The notes: generated from the letters alone by a model not told the origin. DNA of 54,911 bases from [Clostridium] citroniae WAL-17108 (GCF_000233455.1 NZ_JH376436.1:1-54911); one strand, 5' to 3'; shown: positions 43,945-53,110, counted from the stretch's first letter. A program made the numbers and translations.

Positions 43945-46615
43945 ATAGTGATAGGTAATCCTTTGAAGTTATCTCCGGATTTTCCCCCACTCCACACCGT
44001 GCATGAAACTTTCATTTCACACGGCGTTCCATCAATATTTACTTATTCTCACTAATCTCACAATTTCCAACTAAACGTCTCAAGTTATTCAGCTTCACGA
44101 AGTCTATTGATTTTCGTTTCAACAATTCAAGGTATTTTTCAATGGTTTCTACTTCTTTTGTATGAATCAGCTTATGCACTGCTCCAGTAACAAACACCAG
44201 ATTTTTATATGCATCTGTGCCTCCCTCCGAACGCATGGTTTTATGATGTACTTCCATATCTGATATTTTCAGTTTTTCTCCTGTAATAAAACACCTTCCA
44301 CGTTGTCCAACGTAAAGTGATATCCGGTTATCATTGTATTCCAGACTTTGGTTCTGAACAGGATTCTTCATGATATATTGCAATGTATCATAACTGAAAT
44401 TTTGCAGATATTTATGGATTTTCTCCCTGCCGTTCACCGTGTAATTGCATATATCCTGCGAAAAACATACCGGTGGAGTTGTCTGCACGTAATGGATTGG
44501 ATAAAGTGCCACCCGCTGTATAAATAGGGGCTTTACCTTACACTTTCCATAAAAGCGTTCATATGCCCTGCTTTTATTACCTCGTTTACTTCGTATACAT
44601 TTCGTTCTGCAATAAAGGCTCTTATTGACATGAAAAGCGATTTCTGCAAAGTCTTTACTGATATGACTGGCTATCTTATAATACCCATGCAACCCCAGTA
44701 CAGTAGCATTAAACTGCTGTACCCGTGCACCGATAGCATCATGTTGTAATACTTTGATTTTCTGTTTTAATTCTTTCTTGCATTTTTCTTTGCTTTTCTT
44801 TGTCATGTGGGATTTGACCACATATTTCTGACCTTTCTTCCAAAGCTTCAACTTAAATCCTAAAAATTCAGAATATCGTTTTCTTAGATTTACTATCTTG
44901 GACTTTTCCGGGCTGATTTCTAAGCCCAGTCTTTCTTCAAGCCACTGTTTTGTGGCTGCAAACATCTTTTCGGCAGTTTTTCTATCTTTACAGAGTAACT
45001 TAAAATCATCGGCATATCTGACGATAAATACTTCTTTTAAATTACCCCTTCTCAACAACTCATATTTTCTTGTCGGATTTTTATATGAGTGGTGGGTTTT
45101 ATGGTTCTCCCACTGGCTTGCAATCCACCAGTCTAACTCATTAAGAACGACATTAGATAATAATGGACTGAGAATTCCGCCTTGCGGGACCCCTTTTTGT
45201 GGAACCCCTATTCCTTTAATTTCAGTCTTTAGCATCTTGGATATAATACATAACAATTGTTTATCCTGAATCCCCAGGCTCCATAACTGTTTCATGAGTT
45301 TCCCATGATTGACATTATCGAAAAATCCTTTAATATCAATATCTACTACATACTGAAAGTTATGCCGGTTGGTCAGTGCCAACACTCTGGCAATGGCATG
45401 ATGAGTGCTCCGATTCGGACGGAAGCCATAACTATGTTTATAAAATTTGGCTTCACAAATCGGCTCAAGAACCTGCTTAATACATTGTTGTATCAGCCGG
45501 TCTTCCATGGTCGGAATCCCCAGTGGTCGTACTTTCCCATTATCTTTTGGAATTTCTACCCTACGAACTGGCATTGGTTGAAAATTTGACATTCTATTTC
45601 GCACATATGAGATTAACCTCTCCGGATTGTCTTTTCCAATATCCAGAATCGTAGTAGCATTGACTCCCTTGGTCTTACTGCCTTTATTCTTTTTGATGTT
45701 ACGATATGCAAGCAATATATTTTCTCTGCTTACAATCAGGTCATATAGATTTGTAAATCTCCGATTTTCTTTTGCTTTGGAATACAGTTCATCATAAATC
45801 GCCTGAGTATCATAATACTCATTGTTTCTCAATCGCTGTTTCTTCCTTGATTTTCTAGTTGCCATAAGTCGGCTTTCACTTCCTTAATTGCGGAAATCCT
45901 GCCTCTCTTAGTCATACTCGAACCTTATGCAGTTTCATAACTGTTTGTAAGTTGTGTTTTACTGTAAATACTGACTTGTGGCTATCCCTCCACCGCTTAT
46001 TATCACGGCTTCATCGGTACTGTGCCACTACTTTCATCAACATAAAAGCAGGTTATACAAAATGTTTTCCCTGCTAACGCTTCATAGGGATTAAGCCCTC
46101 CACGTTGCTGACTTACCACGTTCCGATAATCCTATCTTTACATATATACCCTTAGGTTCCTTCTTTAAGCCTGTCTGCTTTGACACCGCCTGTAACGGTG
46201 TAAGGAGTTTCATATCAACAAGTTTTACTAATCCTCACAGACCTTGCATTCTGCAAGCACAGCCGTTAGACTGTTTAGAGATTTAGACCCGTACACTCAA
46301 AGGTTCGCCGTCTACTGCCTTTTTACAGTAGAATTCTAACCATAGGTATTTTATAGACCCCGCCCTATCACTCCCAGCCACCTCTGGCTTGGTTTTGCTG
46401 TATCCTTTTTGACCTTAGCAAGTGCATACAGGCGACTTCAGCGAGCTTTATGACAATCTTGTGCTTAATCACAATCATGCCATTCGCAGTTTTAGGCAGG
46501 CGTTTCAAGGCGTTCCCCTATCATTCCACCTATCGGATTATCAGTTCTCCTAAACCGAACTTTGTTACATTCTTACGTTTGGTGCCTAACCTTTTCAGCT
46601 AGGAACGTGTCGCAC
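43945..46615 (-). mobile_element. Group II intron with reverse transcriptase
   Basis: The 5' end on the minus strand is GTGCGACACG at 46615, the conserved start of bacterial group II introns. Domain V is the hairpin at about 43993-44029 (GCCGUGUGAAAUGAAAGU then UUCAUGCACGGUGU), and the 3' end is at about 43945 after CUAUCACUAU. The total is 2671 bases with the reverse transcriptase ORF in domain IV and ORF-free ribozyme sequence from 45866 to 46615. Joining 46616-46667 to 43793-43944 gives 204 bases in one frame that reads as a PucR N-terminus, which supports the boundaries. Confidence 0.85.
44039..45865 (-). CDS. ltrA: Group II intron reverse transcriptase/maturase
   Basis: This 608-residue protein contains all reverse transcriptase blocks: VRPLGIPTMEDRLIQQ, YGFRPNRSTHHA, DIDIKGFFDNVNH, GVPQGGILSPLLSN (225-238) and the catalytic YADD (284-287). 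A maturase (X) domain follows (FNATVLGLHGYYKIASHISK), then an HNH endonuclease (GRCFITGEKL, EVHHKTMRSEGGTDAYKNLV, HKLIH). Both Asp residues of YADD and the HNH histidines are intact, so the intron may be mobile. One Cys pair of the HNH zinc knuckle is incomplete. It ends just before domain V. Confidence 0.92.
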   Translation of the reverse strand: MATRKSRKKQRLRNNEYYDTQAIYDELYSKAKENRRFTNLYDLIVSRENILLAYRNIKKNKGSKTKGVNATTILDIGKDNPERLISYVRNRMSNFQPMPVRRVEIPKDNGKVRPLGIPTMEDRLIQQCIKQVLEPICEAKFYKHSYGFRPNRSTHHAIARVLALTNRHNFQYVVDIDIKGFFDNVNHGKLMKQLWSLGIQDKQLLCIISKMLKTEIKGIGVPQKGVPQGGILSPLLSNVVLNELDWWIASQWENHKTHHSYKNPTRKYELLRRGNLKEVFIVRYADDFKLLCKDRKTAEKMFAATKQWLEERLGLEISPEKSKIVNLRKRYSEFLGFKLKLWKKGQKYVVKSHMTKKSKEKCKKELKQKIKVLQHDAIGARVQQFNATVLGLHGYYKIASHISKDFAEIAFHVNKSLYCRTKCIRSKRGNKSRAYERFYGKCKVKPLFIQRVALYPIHYVQTTPPVCFSQDICNYTVNGREKIHKYLQNFSYDTLQYIMKNPVQNQSLEYNDNRISLYVGQRGRCFITGEKLKISDMEVHHKTMRSEGGTDAYKNLVFVTGAVHKLIHTKEVETIEKYLELLKRKSIDFVKLNNLRRLVGNCEISENK

Positions 46616-46667
46616 TATTAATTCTCCTCAATACCGGAATACGTAATAAGCCACTTACCTTCGCCAT
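46616..46667 (-). pseudogene. PucR-family regulator, 5' exon
   Basis: After AGAGGGAAG and ATG 46667 the frame reads MAKVSGLLRIPVLRRIN and is then cut by the intron. LLRIPVL is the typical start of PucR N-domains. The exon is 52 bases long and is in frame with the 152-base 3' exon ORF. Confidence 0.7.
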
Positions 46668-46917
46668 AATTTCTTCCCTCTATAACTTTTATTAAGTAGC
46701 GTAAAAAATAATTATAATGATATTTTCTATAAAAATGCAATCTGTTTCCTTTGTTATTTTAGACAAATTTTCAAGCATGTGTTTGTTGTTTTTCATAAAC
46801 TTCCTATTTTCTCTTGACTTTCCCAATATTAAGGTATATTATATGTTTTTTCATTTAAGTTCAGTTTTCTTTTTACCATATCCAATTATTTTTACAATTA
46901 TAAGGAGGAACTACCAT
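46668..46917. other. Divergent upstream region
   Basis: This 250-base AT-rich spacer separates the start of the PucR exon (leftward) from the CdaR-type regulator (rightward). It should hold both promoters; I see AT-rich boxes but no confident consensus pair. Confidence 0.4.
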
Positions 46918-47733
46918 ATGAACAAAAATGATACTAATGTTACATTTTCCTCATACCTAAATGATATCACCATTCATTTCTATGAGGATGTTGCTTTCAT
47001 GAAATCCGTTGGAAAGCAATTCGGCATTGATGTCGACAAGGACTACTTTCTTGCAATGTCTTTTCTATATCCCTCTGACATGATTGTCTCTTATGAAGAT
47101 AAGCACTTATTAATGGCGCTGTTAGCCCCAATAGTGGCATATGGTCCTTTAAATAAGTCCATTGATTCCCCCCAGTTCATGACATGTGATAAGGGAGCTA
47201 CACTTTTTTTGGCCGCACACACAAAAGAAGAATTAACCAGTGCTAGTATCAAGGCATGTGATGAGGCCCTGAATCTTTTAAAAAAGAACCTGCCGGACGT
47301 CTTTATCCGCATTGGCATTGGCACATCCGAAAACGGATTGACTGGCATAGAGCGCACGTATCAGAACAGCCTGCGGGCCGTTAATGCCGGAGAAAAATTC
47401 AAAAAGGAACGCCGTATTCTGGATTTCATTGGAATGGAGATATACAGTGCAATCAATGCCATGGTCTTAGCTCACGGGCAGTCCTTAATCAGTACCATTT
47501 TACTGCAACTGACCGATGAGGAACAGACGATATTGGGAAAATACTACAAATGTAAGGAACAGATACCTGCCGTTGCCTCATCACTTAACATCAGCGAGGA
47601 AGAGGTCCGAAACGCCTTATATAAGGTGAAAGAAAAATCCGGCCTAAATGTCAATGACACCGAAGACAATTTTAAGTTGCATTTTGTCATGATTGCAAAA
47701 AGAGTGCTGGAAAAAGAAAAGAAGCGGTGCTGA
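46918..47733 (+). CDS. CdaR/PucR-type transcriptional regulator
   Basis: The start at 46918 follows AAGGAGGAACTACCAT; the longer upstream ORF has no such site. The 271-residue protein has a middle CdaR GGDEF-like domain (FIRIGIGTSENGLTGIERTY, QNSLRAVNAGEKF) and a C-terminal PucR-type helix-turn-helix (QIPAVASSLNISEEEVRNAL, YKVKEKSGLNVNDTEDNFKL). Such regulators activate purine or sugar-diacid catabolism. The N-terminal sensor domain of classical PucR is missing, so what it senses is unknown. It is divergent from the broken PucR gene, and no clear target lies next to it. Confidence 0.75.
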   Translation: MNKNDTNVTFSSYLNDITIHFYEDVAFMKSVGKQFGIDVDKDYFLAMSFLYPSDMIVSYEDKHLLMALLAPIVAYGPLNKSIDSPQFMTCDKGATLFLAAHTKEELTSASIKACDEALNLLKKNLPDVFIRIGIGTSENGLTGIERTYQNSLRAVNAGEKFKKERRILDFIGMEIYSAINAMVLAHGQSLISTILLQLTDEEQTILGKYYKCKEQIPAVASSLNISEEEVRNALYKVKEKSGLNVNDTEDNFKLHFVMIAKRVLEKEKKRC

Positions 47734-48190
47734 CAATCATACCGCGCCAGGAAGGAGCAACTCTTTATTAGATGATAAAAAGTTATTATATTTGATATGG
47801 ATGGTACTGCACAGGTGCAGTAGGGGGGTAAGCATTGACCAAATCACACCAAAGTCGATGGATTTCCAACGGTTTTTGGCAAAGCAACCCCAGGTCAGGC
47901 CGTGAAGCAACTCATGAATCACAATCAAAGCGATGATCATGAGCAGCATTACAGCACCATCCCTAGCTGTAAATGTTGCCGCACTATTGGGGACGGTCAG
48001 GTGGAACATCCATAGCGCCAGTGCCATAAAAGGAGCCATTACCAGGATAGCCAGGACATTCGCGGCCACAACCCCCACGGTTAAATCATACTTGATATAT
48101 CCGTTTGCAATCATTGTCTCACAGATTGCATCGAAGTTTTTCTTTCTCTGCTGCTCTTTCCGAGACAGATTTCGTTTTATAAACAGCCAG
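47734..48190 (-). pseudogene. DUF3267 zincin-like membrane peptidase, truncated
   Basis: The minus-strand frame reads LSRKEQQRKKNFDAICETMI, DLTVGVVAANVLAILVM and the metal site VIHELLHGLTWGCFAKNRWK, then SIDFGVIWSMLTP, and shifts frame in a run of six C near 47823 (family members go on YCTC). The second half, including the third metal ligand region, is lost. It was a membrane-embedded DUF3267 (putative zincin peptidase) of about 190 residues. Confidence 0.7.
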
Positions 48191-48192
48191 GC

Positions 48193-48609
48193 TTGATATT
48201 GTCATTGTTTCAGATTCGTTTGCGTGAGATAATGAAAATCAATGCTGTTCCGGCACTGGTGATCGGTGGAGGGCTTGCGCTCATTCTTTTCGCTACCGGA
48301 GGAACGGATAATCCACTCAACTATGCCGTGCTGATTGTTTCCATCCTGTGTATGAGTTTGTTTTTCTCCATTCACTACCTTACGATTTACTATCTGCTTC
48401 AACCCTATAACGCTGGAACCGAGTTGAGAAGCGGCACATACCGTATTGTGTCGGCAATAACTTATATCATCTGTTGGGCTTTCATGCAGATTCGTATGCC
48501 GATTATGGTCTTTGGAATACTGACCATTATGTTTTGTGTCCTTTACAGCATCGTTGCGAGTATTTTAGTATATCGTTTAGCGCCCAAAACATTTAGGATT
48601 AGGACATAA
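48193..48609 (+). pseudogene. C-terminal fragment of an ABC exporter permease-like protein
   Basis: The frame has four hydrophobic segments (AVPALVIGGGLALILFATGG, YAVLIVSILCMSLFFSI, VSAITYIICWAFM, ILTIMFCVLYSIVASILVY) around HYLTIYYLLQPYN, a stretch I associate with large ABC exporter-like permeases. The N-terminal ATG has no ribosome site and starts mid-domain, and the frame abuts the start of the oppositely oriented DUF3267 gene. It is probably the tail of a deleted gene. A terminator follows at 48687. Confidence 0.5.
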
Positions 48610-48686
48610 GGCAAGGTATTGAAGGACGGGCAGATGAGTATGAATGCCAGTGCATGTCGGCTTTAAATAGGGTGTGAACAAATATT

Positions 48687-48727
48687 CGAGCCACTTAGCA
48701 TCGCGATGCTGAGTGGCTCGATTTTTT
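48687..48727 (+). terminator. Intrinsic terminator
   Basis: CGAGCCACTTAGCATC and GATGCTGAGTGGCTCG form a 16-pair stem (one wobble) with little loop, followed by ATTTTTT on the plus strand. It ends the rightward permease fragment, convergent with the next leftward operon. Confidence 0.85.
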
Positions 48728-48733
48728 CTATCA

Positions 48734-49048
48734 TCATTTATCTCCAGGGATTTTCGATTTATCGCTCTTTACACTTCTGCTTTCTCGAAGCAAAGATATG
48801 GCGTTGATCAAAGTAGAAGCAATCGTACATACCCACAAAGCCTTGCTCATTGTAGGCATAATATCCATCAGATCACCCCAGGATTCGTTGATAACTCCGC
48901 TTGCTCCATCTGAATAGAAGGCACATACAGTAAATGCGGTGAAGGACAGACTAAAAAAGCGAAACCACGTTGCTTTTTTATCTTGTACCGTCCAAACGAT
49001 TCCTAATGAGGCAAATATAATTGCTCCGATTCCAAAAAACATCCACAT
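48734..49048 (-). CDS. Small membrane protein, unknown function
   Basis: ATG 49048 follows GGAGGAATTGAAT; an ATG at 49075 lacks a site. The 104 residues include three hydrophobic segments (WMFFGIGAIIFASLGIVW, FRFFSLSFTAFTVCAF, LWVCTIASTLINAISLL) and a basic tail. It is the last gene of a four-gene leftward operon. Its coding start overlaps the end of the preceding gene's ribosome region, so translation may be coupled. I do not recognise the family. Confidence 0.65.
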   Translation of the reverse strand: MWMFFGIGAIIFASLGIVWTVQDKKATWFRFFSLSFTAFTVCAFYSDGASGVINESWGDLMDIMPTMSKALWVCTIASTLINAISLLRESRSVKSDKSKIPGDK

Positions 49049-49065
49049 ATTCAATTCCTCCAAAT

Positions 49066-49554
49066 TTACACGCAAGTTACTCTCTTTTTTAACATTTCAC
49101 GAAATTCTTTATACCCGACACAATCACAGGAAACCGTACAGATTTTCTTCTTTCCAACAAATAATTTTAAGCCTGTATGTTCTTTTTCCGTGTAGCGAGA
49201 AATCTCATGAAATGCAATTTTCCTTGTTCTTCCAACCGCAGGTGTAATATGTAAAATATCTCCGTCAATTACTACTTTGTGTCTCTTTAAAGCCCATGCA
49301 CACAATTCAATCAACAGAACAAAAACAGCGAATACTACTAAGTGTCCAACTATGTTTTCAAATCCAAACCTAAGGCCCAACACCAGTGCCATTCCAACCA
49401 TAACCAATGCGCAAACATGCAAAACGTTTTGGTATGCGTGTGATACAAAAACAGTATTCGTGAATTTTGCTTTTTTCGTTGCCTTTTGTGCCCTGTCTAA
49501 AATAAGGGAAATGATTGGGCAAATAAAGGCAGTAAAGACAAAGGCTCTTAACAT
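49066..49554 (-). CDS. Membrane protein with a PH-like C-terminal domain
   Basis: The 162 residues start with membrane helices (VFTAFICPIISLIL, VCALVMVGMALVLGL, LVVFAVFVLLIELCAWAL) followed by a soluble part rich in short beta strands (HKVVIDGDILHITPAVGRTR, KIAFHEISRYTEKEHTGLKL, FVGKKKICTVSCDCVGYKEF). The last part resembles bacterial PH-like domains of small membrane proteins. The start follows AAGGAGG. Function unknown; it is the third gene of the operon. Confidence 0.68.
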   Translation of the reverse strand: MLRAFVFTAFICPIISLILDRAQKATKKAKFTNTVFVSHAYQNVLHVCALVMVGMALVLGLRFGFENIVGHLVVFAVFVLLIELCAWALKRHKVVIDGDILHITPAVGRTRKIAFHEISRYTEKEHTGLKLFVGKKKICTVSCDCVGYKEFREMLKKRVTCV

Positions 49555-49609
49555 AACATCGCTCCTCCTTATAACTAAACTTCTTTTTCAATAAGCATCT
49601 TTCTTTTGC

Positions 49610-50137
49610 TCATTGAAACAACCGTTGAATTTCATGTTCCAACGAGATACCATCGCTTTTATATAACTTAACATACTCTCTCCACAGGCTCCCAGCCATA
49701 AACCGGCTTAAGATAAGCCACGCCAATAATCCAACAATCAATCCTGGCAAATATCTAAAGGGAACAAGCATGAATAATGGTACGAGAACGAAAACGAGGA
49801 TAGGAACGGACAAAGTAACAAAAACGAACCTTCGACACGATTGGCTGAGCTTCATAAATTGTGCATCATTCAATCTGTTCCGGGCAAATTGTAGCATCTC
49901 CTTGTTTTCTGATGTATTTTTGAATTTAGCGATGCTCCATATTGATAGGAATACACATAATGGCGTTAATAAAAGTCCAACCAATGCAAAGCCCCAACCC
50001 AAAAAGGCAAATATGAGGCCGCCCCCAAAATCACCGGCCAAATAGTCTCCCCAATAGATTCTGTAAGTAAATTCAAAGCAAAAGATAATCACCACTTCCA
50101 GAATTGCATTTACTGATACAACGATCCATTTTTTCAT
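49610..50137 (-). CDS. Membrane protein, unknown function
   Basis: The 175 residues have about four membrane segments (WIVVSVNAILEVVIIFCFEF, LIFAFLGWGFALVGLLLTPL, VLFV-like PILVFVLVPLFMLVPF, LIVGLLAWLILSRFM) and a cytoplasmic basic loop. Its ATG overlaps the stop of the previous gene (ATGA), so the two are coupled. No known motif seen. Confidence 0.68.
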   Translation of the reverse strand: MKKWIVVSVNAILEVVIIFCFEFTYRIYWGDYLAGDFGGGLIFAFLGWGFALVGLLLTPLCVFLSIWSIAKFKNTSENKEMLQFARNRLNDAQFMKLSQSCRRFVFVTLSVPILVFVLVPLFMLVPFRYLPGLIVGLLAWLILSRFMAGSLWREYVKLYKSDGISLEHEIQRLFQ

Positions 50138-50706
50138 GAGCTGTGTCCCTTATCTAACGTGTGCGCTTTATGCTTGTTCTCTCTCTTATACCATTTGCGA
50201 AAGTCTCTTTCCAGCGCGGTACTGGAAAACTTGATTTTTCTCTGTTTTCCTGTTATATCCTCAAAGAAAAGTGTGTACCACTGTTCTCTGGTATGGTTGT
50301 CTCCAGACCTTTGATCTTCTTTGAGCGTGCGCAGGATTTTTTGAATGTAATTTCTGTGGTACAGCAGGAATCCTCCACCGTCAAACATCACATACCAATC
50401 CCGTTCATATTCTGGTTTATCAAAATCTGCCCTGTCTCTCCATCGGATTCCTATGGTTGCTTGTTGCCGAAGCACTTGCAAAAGAGAAAGAATAGTGCGG
50501 AGATACAAAAACACCATTCCAAACGCCCACATCAGCAGCAATAGAACAGGAGTATCTTGTTTATCATAACCGCTGTAAATACATACAAATAGTATGATGA
50601 GTTCTGCAAAAGCCAAAATAATCAAGCCTATCATACCAGACTTCCAGAATAGCTTTCCAAGAGAATCGTCATATAAAGAAGTCTTTTTGTAGTTTTTGTT
50701 CCCCAT
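50134..50706 (-). CDS. Membrane protein with a cytoplasmic PH-like domain
   Basis: The 190 residues have two membrane helices (SGMIGLIILAFAELIILFVC, VLLLLMWAFGMVFLYLRTIL) and then a soluble domain (WYVMFDGGGFLLYHRNYIQK, WYTLFFEDITGKQRKIKFSS) resembling YcxB-like or PH-like folds. It is the first gene of the four-gene operon; the ribosome site AAAGGAAAG is weak. Several members of this operon share a helix-then-strand layout, which suggests proteins that act together at the membrane. Function unknown. Confidence 0.65.
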   Translation of the reverse strand: MGNKNYKKTSLYDDSLGKLFWKSGMIGLIILAFAELIILFVCIYSGYDKQDTPVLLLLMWAFGMVFLYLRTILSLLQVLRQQATIGIRWRDRADFDKPEYERDWYVMFDGGGFLLYHRNYIQKILRTLKEDQRSGDNHTREQWYTLFFEDITGKQRKIKFSSTALERDFRKWYKRENKHKAHTLDKGHSS

Positions 50707-51053
50707 ATTCTCTCACTTCTCGCTTTCCTTTTGTTTTATTTTACCACAAGTACAGTTGTTTGGAAATATACTTGCGGAGCGATTCAGTTAATTAGAATCC
50801 TTTCGGTCAATTCCTTCAATTAAATTGCAAAGGACAAGGCTTTGAATATTGGGCCTTGTCCCTTTACTTTTTCTACGCATGTCCCCCGTGTTTTTACTTC
50901 CATATCTCGTTGTCCTGTGTCTTGCATTTTTCTGACAGAGAAAGGCAATTAGGTCACTTTAGCGAAGTAAGCTCTAGCTGTTCCTGCGGATTTCCTATTT
51001 CTCAAGTTTCGCTTATGATTGTAGTCGTTTCTTATGTCCAAAAACTATATTGT
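50707..51053. other. Intergenic region with a hairpin
   Basis: GGACAAGGC (about 50831) and GCCTTGTCC (about 50852) form a nine-pair stem with a 12-base loop, with T-rich flanks on the plus side. It may end leftward transcription of the MATE-MarR operon. No gene was found. Confidence 0.5.
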
Positions 51054-52421
51054 TTAATGTCCTTCTTGCAATGTTAATTTCTTTATAAAGCTTCTATAAA
51101 GCGAAACCGAAATCACAACCGTAATTCCGTCTGCTACAAGCTGTGTCCATATCACTCCATACAGGCCCAATAGATGATTCATGAGAAATAACATCGGTAT
51201 ATTGATCAAACCTTGACGACAGGCGGTCAAAATCAAAGATTTCATGCCTTTGCCCATCGCTTGGAATGTATAACCCATTTGAAAATTAAAAATCATCAAA
51301 GGTGTTGCTAAAATAGCAATTCTTAAAAAATCAGTTCCGTAAGCAACGGTTCGCGATTCGTTCATAAAAATGGTAAAAACCGATTTGGAGAAAATTTCAA
51401 ACACAACAATGCAAATTCCGGCCAATACTACTTTTGCTGCATTAGCGAACGCGTGCATTCGCTTGTAGTTCTGAGATGAATAATTATATGCTACTAATGG
51501 AGCCATTGATTGACAAAGCCCCATACCTACATTCATCGGAAGCATTTCTATCTTTTTTACAATTCCCATTGCCGCAAGAGTATAATCGTTATAACCGGAT
51601 GTAAGACCATTCACAACACTATTTGAAACACAGGAAAGCAGAGACCCCATTGAAGAGGGTAGCCCGACAGCAAAGATGGCAATGAGTGACCTCTTTTCCG
51701 GTAACATTTTACTTGGTTCGATGCAAAAAGACGTATTCCTTCGTAAGCAATGACAAGTAATTGCAAAATACAAAAAAGAAATGCAATTAGAAAGCATAGT
51801 GGCCATCGCTGCTCCCATTACTTCTTGCCCCGGCGCAAAAATTAAAAACATAAAGATTGGGTCAAAAATAATATTCAATATCCCCCCAAGCCCCAACCCA
51901 AAACTTGCTTGTTTTGCATATCCCTCACTACGAAGAAGATGGGACATAACCAACGCAAGGCAAGTAGGTACTCCGCCAATAACAGTTACCCAAAATGTAT
52001 ACTGGCAACAATACAAAATTGTATGATCTGTAGCGCCCAGCAGGCCAAGCAACGGCTCCATAAATATATAACAACCGCAAGAATATAACAGTGCCAACAA
52101 GGTTGTCCCATAAAGGCTGCAAGCATTTACTCTTTTTGCTTCATCTTTACGATTTTGACCTAATAAGCGAGAAATTAAACTACCACCACCCACACCAAAT
52201 AGATTTGATAAAGCATTTTGTATGAAGAACAGAACAAATGCAACCGAAGCTGCCGCAACCATAAAGGGGTTATCTGTTTGACCAATGAAAAATGTGTCTG
52301 CTAAATTATATACCATCGTGATTAACTGACCAATGATGGTAGGTATTGCCATCTTCGTTAATGCCCTAGCTATAGGCATGTTTTCAAATAAATATTTTTT
52401 ATTGTCGATTGTGGTTGTCAT
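51054..52421 (-). CDS. MATE-family multidrug/cation efflux pump
   Basis: This is a 12-helix membrane antiporter of 455 residues, the usual MATE length, expelling drugs or metabolites in exchange for Na+ or H+. The N-terminal pattern ALTKMAIPTIIGQLITMVYN, LADTFFIGQTDNPFMVAAAS is typical (P-x-x-x-x-x-L and D-x-x-x-I/F-G), and the second half repeats the fold with GLPSSMGSLLSCVSNSVVNG. The start follows AGGAAAGGAATAAATAAGC. It is encoded right after a MarR gene and is likely repressed by it. Confidence 0.9.
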   Translation of the reverse strand: MTTTIDNKKYLFENMPIARALTKMAIPTIIGQLITMVYNLADTFFIGQTDNPFMVAAASVAFVLFFIQNALSNLFGVGGGSLISRLLGQNRKDEAKRVNACSLYGTTLLALLYSCGCYIFMEPLLGLLGATDHTILYCCQYTFWVTVIGGVPTCLALVMSHLLRSEGYAKQASFGLGLGGILNIIFDPIFMFLIFAPGQEVMGAAMATMLSNCISFLYFAITCHCLRRNTSFCIEPSKMLPEKRSLIAIFAVGLPSSMGSLLSCVSNSVVNGLTSGYNDYTLAAMGIVKKIEMLPMNVGMGLCQSMAPLVAYNYSSQNYKRMHAFANAAKVVLAGICIVVFEIFSKSVFTIFMNESRTVAYGTDFLRIAILATPLMIFNFQMGYTFQAMGKGMKSLILTACRQGLINIPMLFLMNHLLGLYGVIWTQLVADGITVVISVSLYRSFIKKLTLQEGH

Positions 52422-52427
52422 GCTTAT

Positions 52428-52874
52428 TTATTCCTTTCCTATTCTTACAGAACTCATATTAGTAAGGGCAAGTTCCAAGAGCCGATTAAACTCAAACTGT
52501 TCTTCATCCGTCATTCCCTTTATGAGTAAACGCTGTGTTTCAAGTGCGGTTTCTTTTAATTGTTCCTCTAAGTTTAGACACCGCTGTGTAGGTGTCAGAA
52601 ACAACTCTCGTCCATCTAGCTTATTGTTTATTTTGCTCAAAAATCCTTTGTGTTCTAAACGAGCCACAATGCCAGCAGTGGTAGATTGTGATAATCCTAA
52701 GAGATCTTGCAGCCTGGAAGCAGTAATCCCCGGATTGTGTAAAATAGCTCGAATTGCATCTCCTTGAACGGAGGTAAGTCCTAAAGCATGCATTTTTACA
52801 TTTCGATAATAAGTAATCGCATTGCCAAGTTGAACAATTTTAGTTGCCGTTTTGTATTGTTTTGCTTCAATCAT
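52428..52874 (-). CDS. MarR-family transcriptional regulator
   Basis: This winged-helix repressor has 148 residues. The helix-turn-helix ITASRLQDLLGLSQSTTAGI and the wing region VARLEHKGFLSKINNKLDGR, ELFLTPTQR are typical of MarR. ATG 52874 follows AAGGAGTACATT; ATG 52889 overlaps that site. The gene precedes the MATE pump by six bases and is itself preceded by a long palindrome over the promoter, pointing to autoregulation and control of the pump. Confidence 0.9.
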   Translation of the reverse strand: MIEAKQYKTATKIVQLGNAITYYRNVKMHALGLTSVQGDAIRAILHNPGITASRLQDLLGLSQSTTAGIVARLEHKGFLSKINNKLDGRELFLTPTQRCLNLEEQLKETALETQRLLIKGMTDEEQFEFNRLLELALTNMSSVRIGKE

Positions 52875-52887
52875 AATGTACTCCTTC

Positions 52888-52925
52888 ATATAAATCGTAA
52901 GCGATTCATTGCTTGCGATTTATAT
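52888..52925. promoter_or_regulatory. MarR operator palindrome
   Basis: ATATAAATCGTAAGC (52888-52902) and GCTTGCGATTTATAT (52911-52925) are inverted copies at 14 of 15 positions with an eight-base spacer. The palindrome covers the transcription start region of the marR-MATE operon. Confidence 0.8.
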
Positions 52926-52952
52926 CGTAGTTCTTTACCTGTAAATTGTCAA
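52924..52952 (-). promoter_or_regulatory. Promoter of the marR-MATE operon
   Basis: TTGACA (52952-52947), a 17-base spacer and TACGAT (52929-52924) lie upstream of marR, with the -10 box touching the operator palindrome. Confidence 0.7.
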
Positions 52953-53110
52953 TATTTTTTGAACATACTTAGAAGGGATGTCTTTCATATCATTATATAG
53001 TGCATCAAAATATATCCTTTTTTCTATTGTTATGGTCAGGAAGAATCTCTAATCTGGGGGTGGGGTGGACGAAAATCACTACTCCACAGATCGACAATGA
53101 AAATTAAGTG

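Noticed and set aside
43793..43990. Independent 65-codon ORF
   Set aside because: Its first codons lie inside the group II intron domain VI; only the part from 43944 is exon sequence.
46717..46917. Hydrophobic N-terminal extension of the CdaR-type regulator
   Set aside because: AT-rich non-coding sequence read in frame; the AAGGAGG site fixes the start at 46918.
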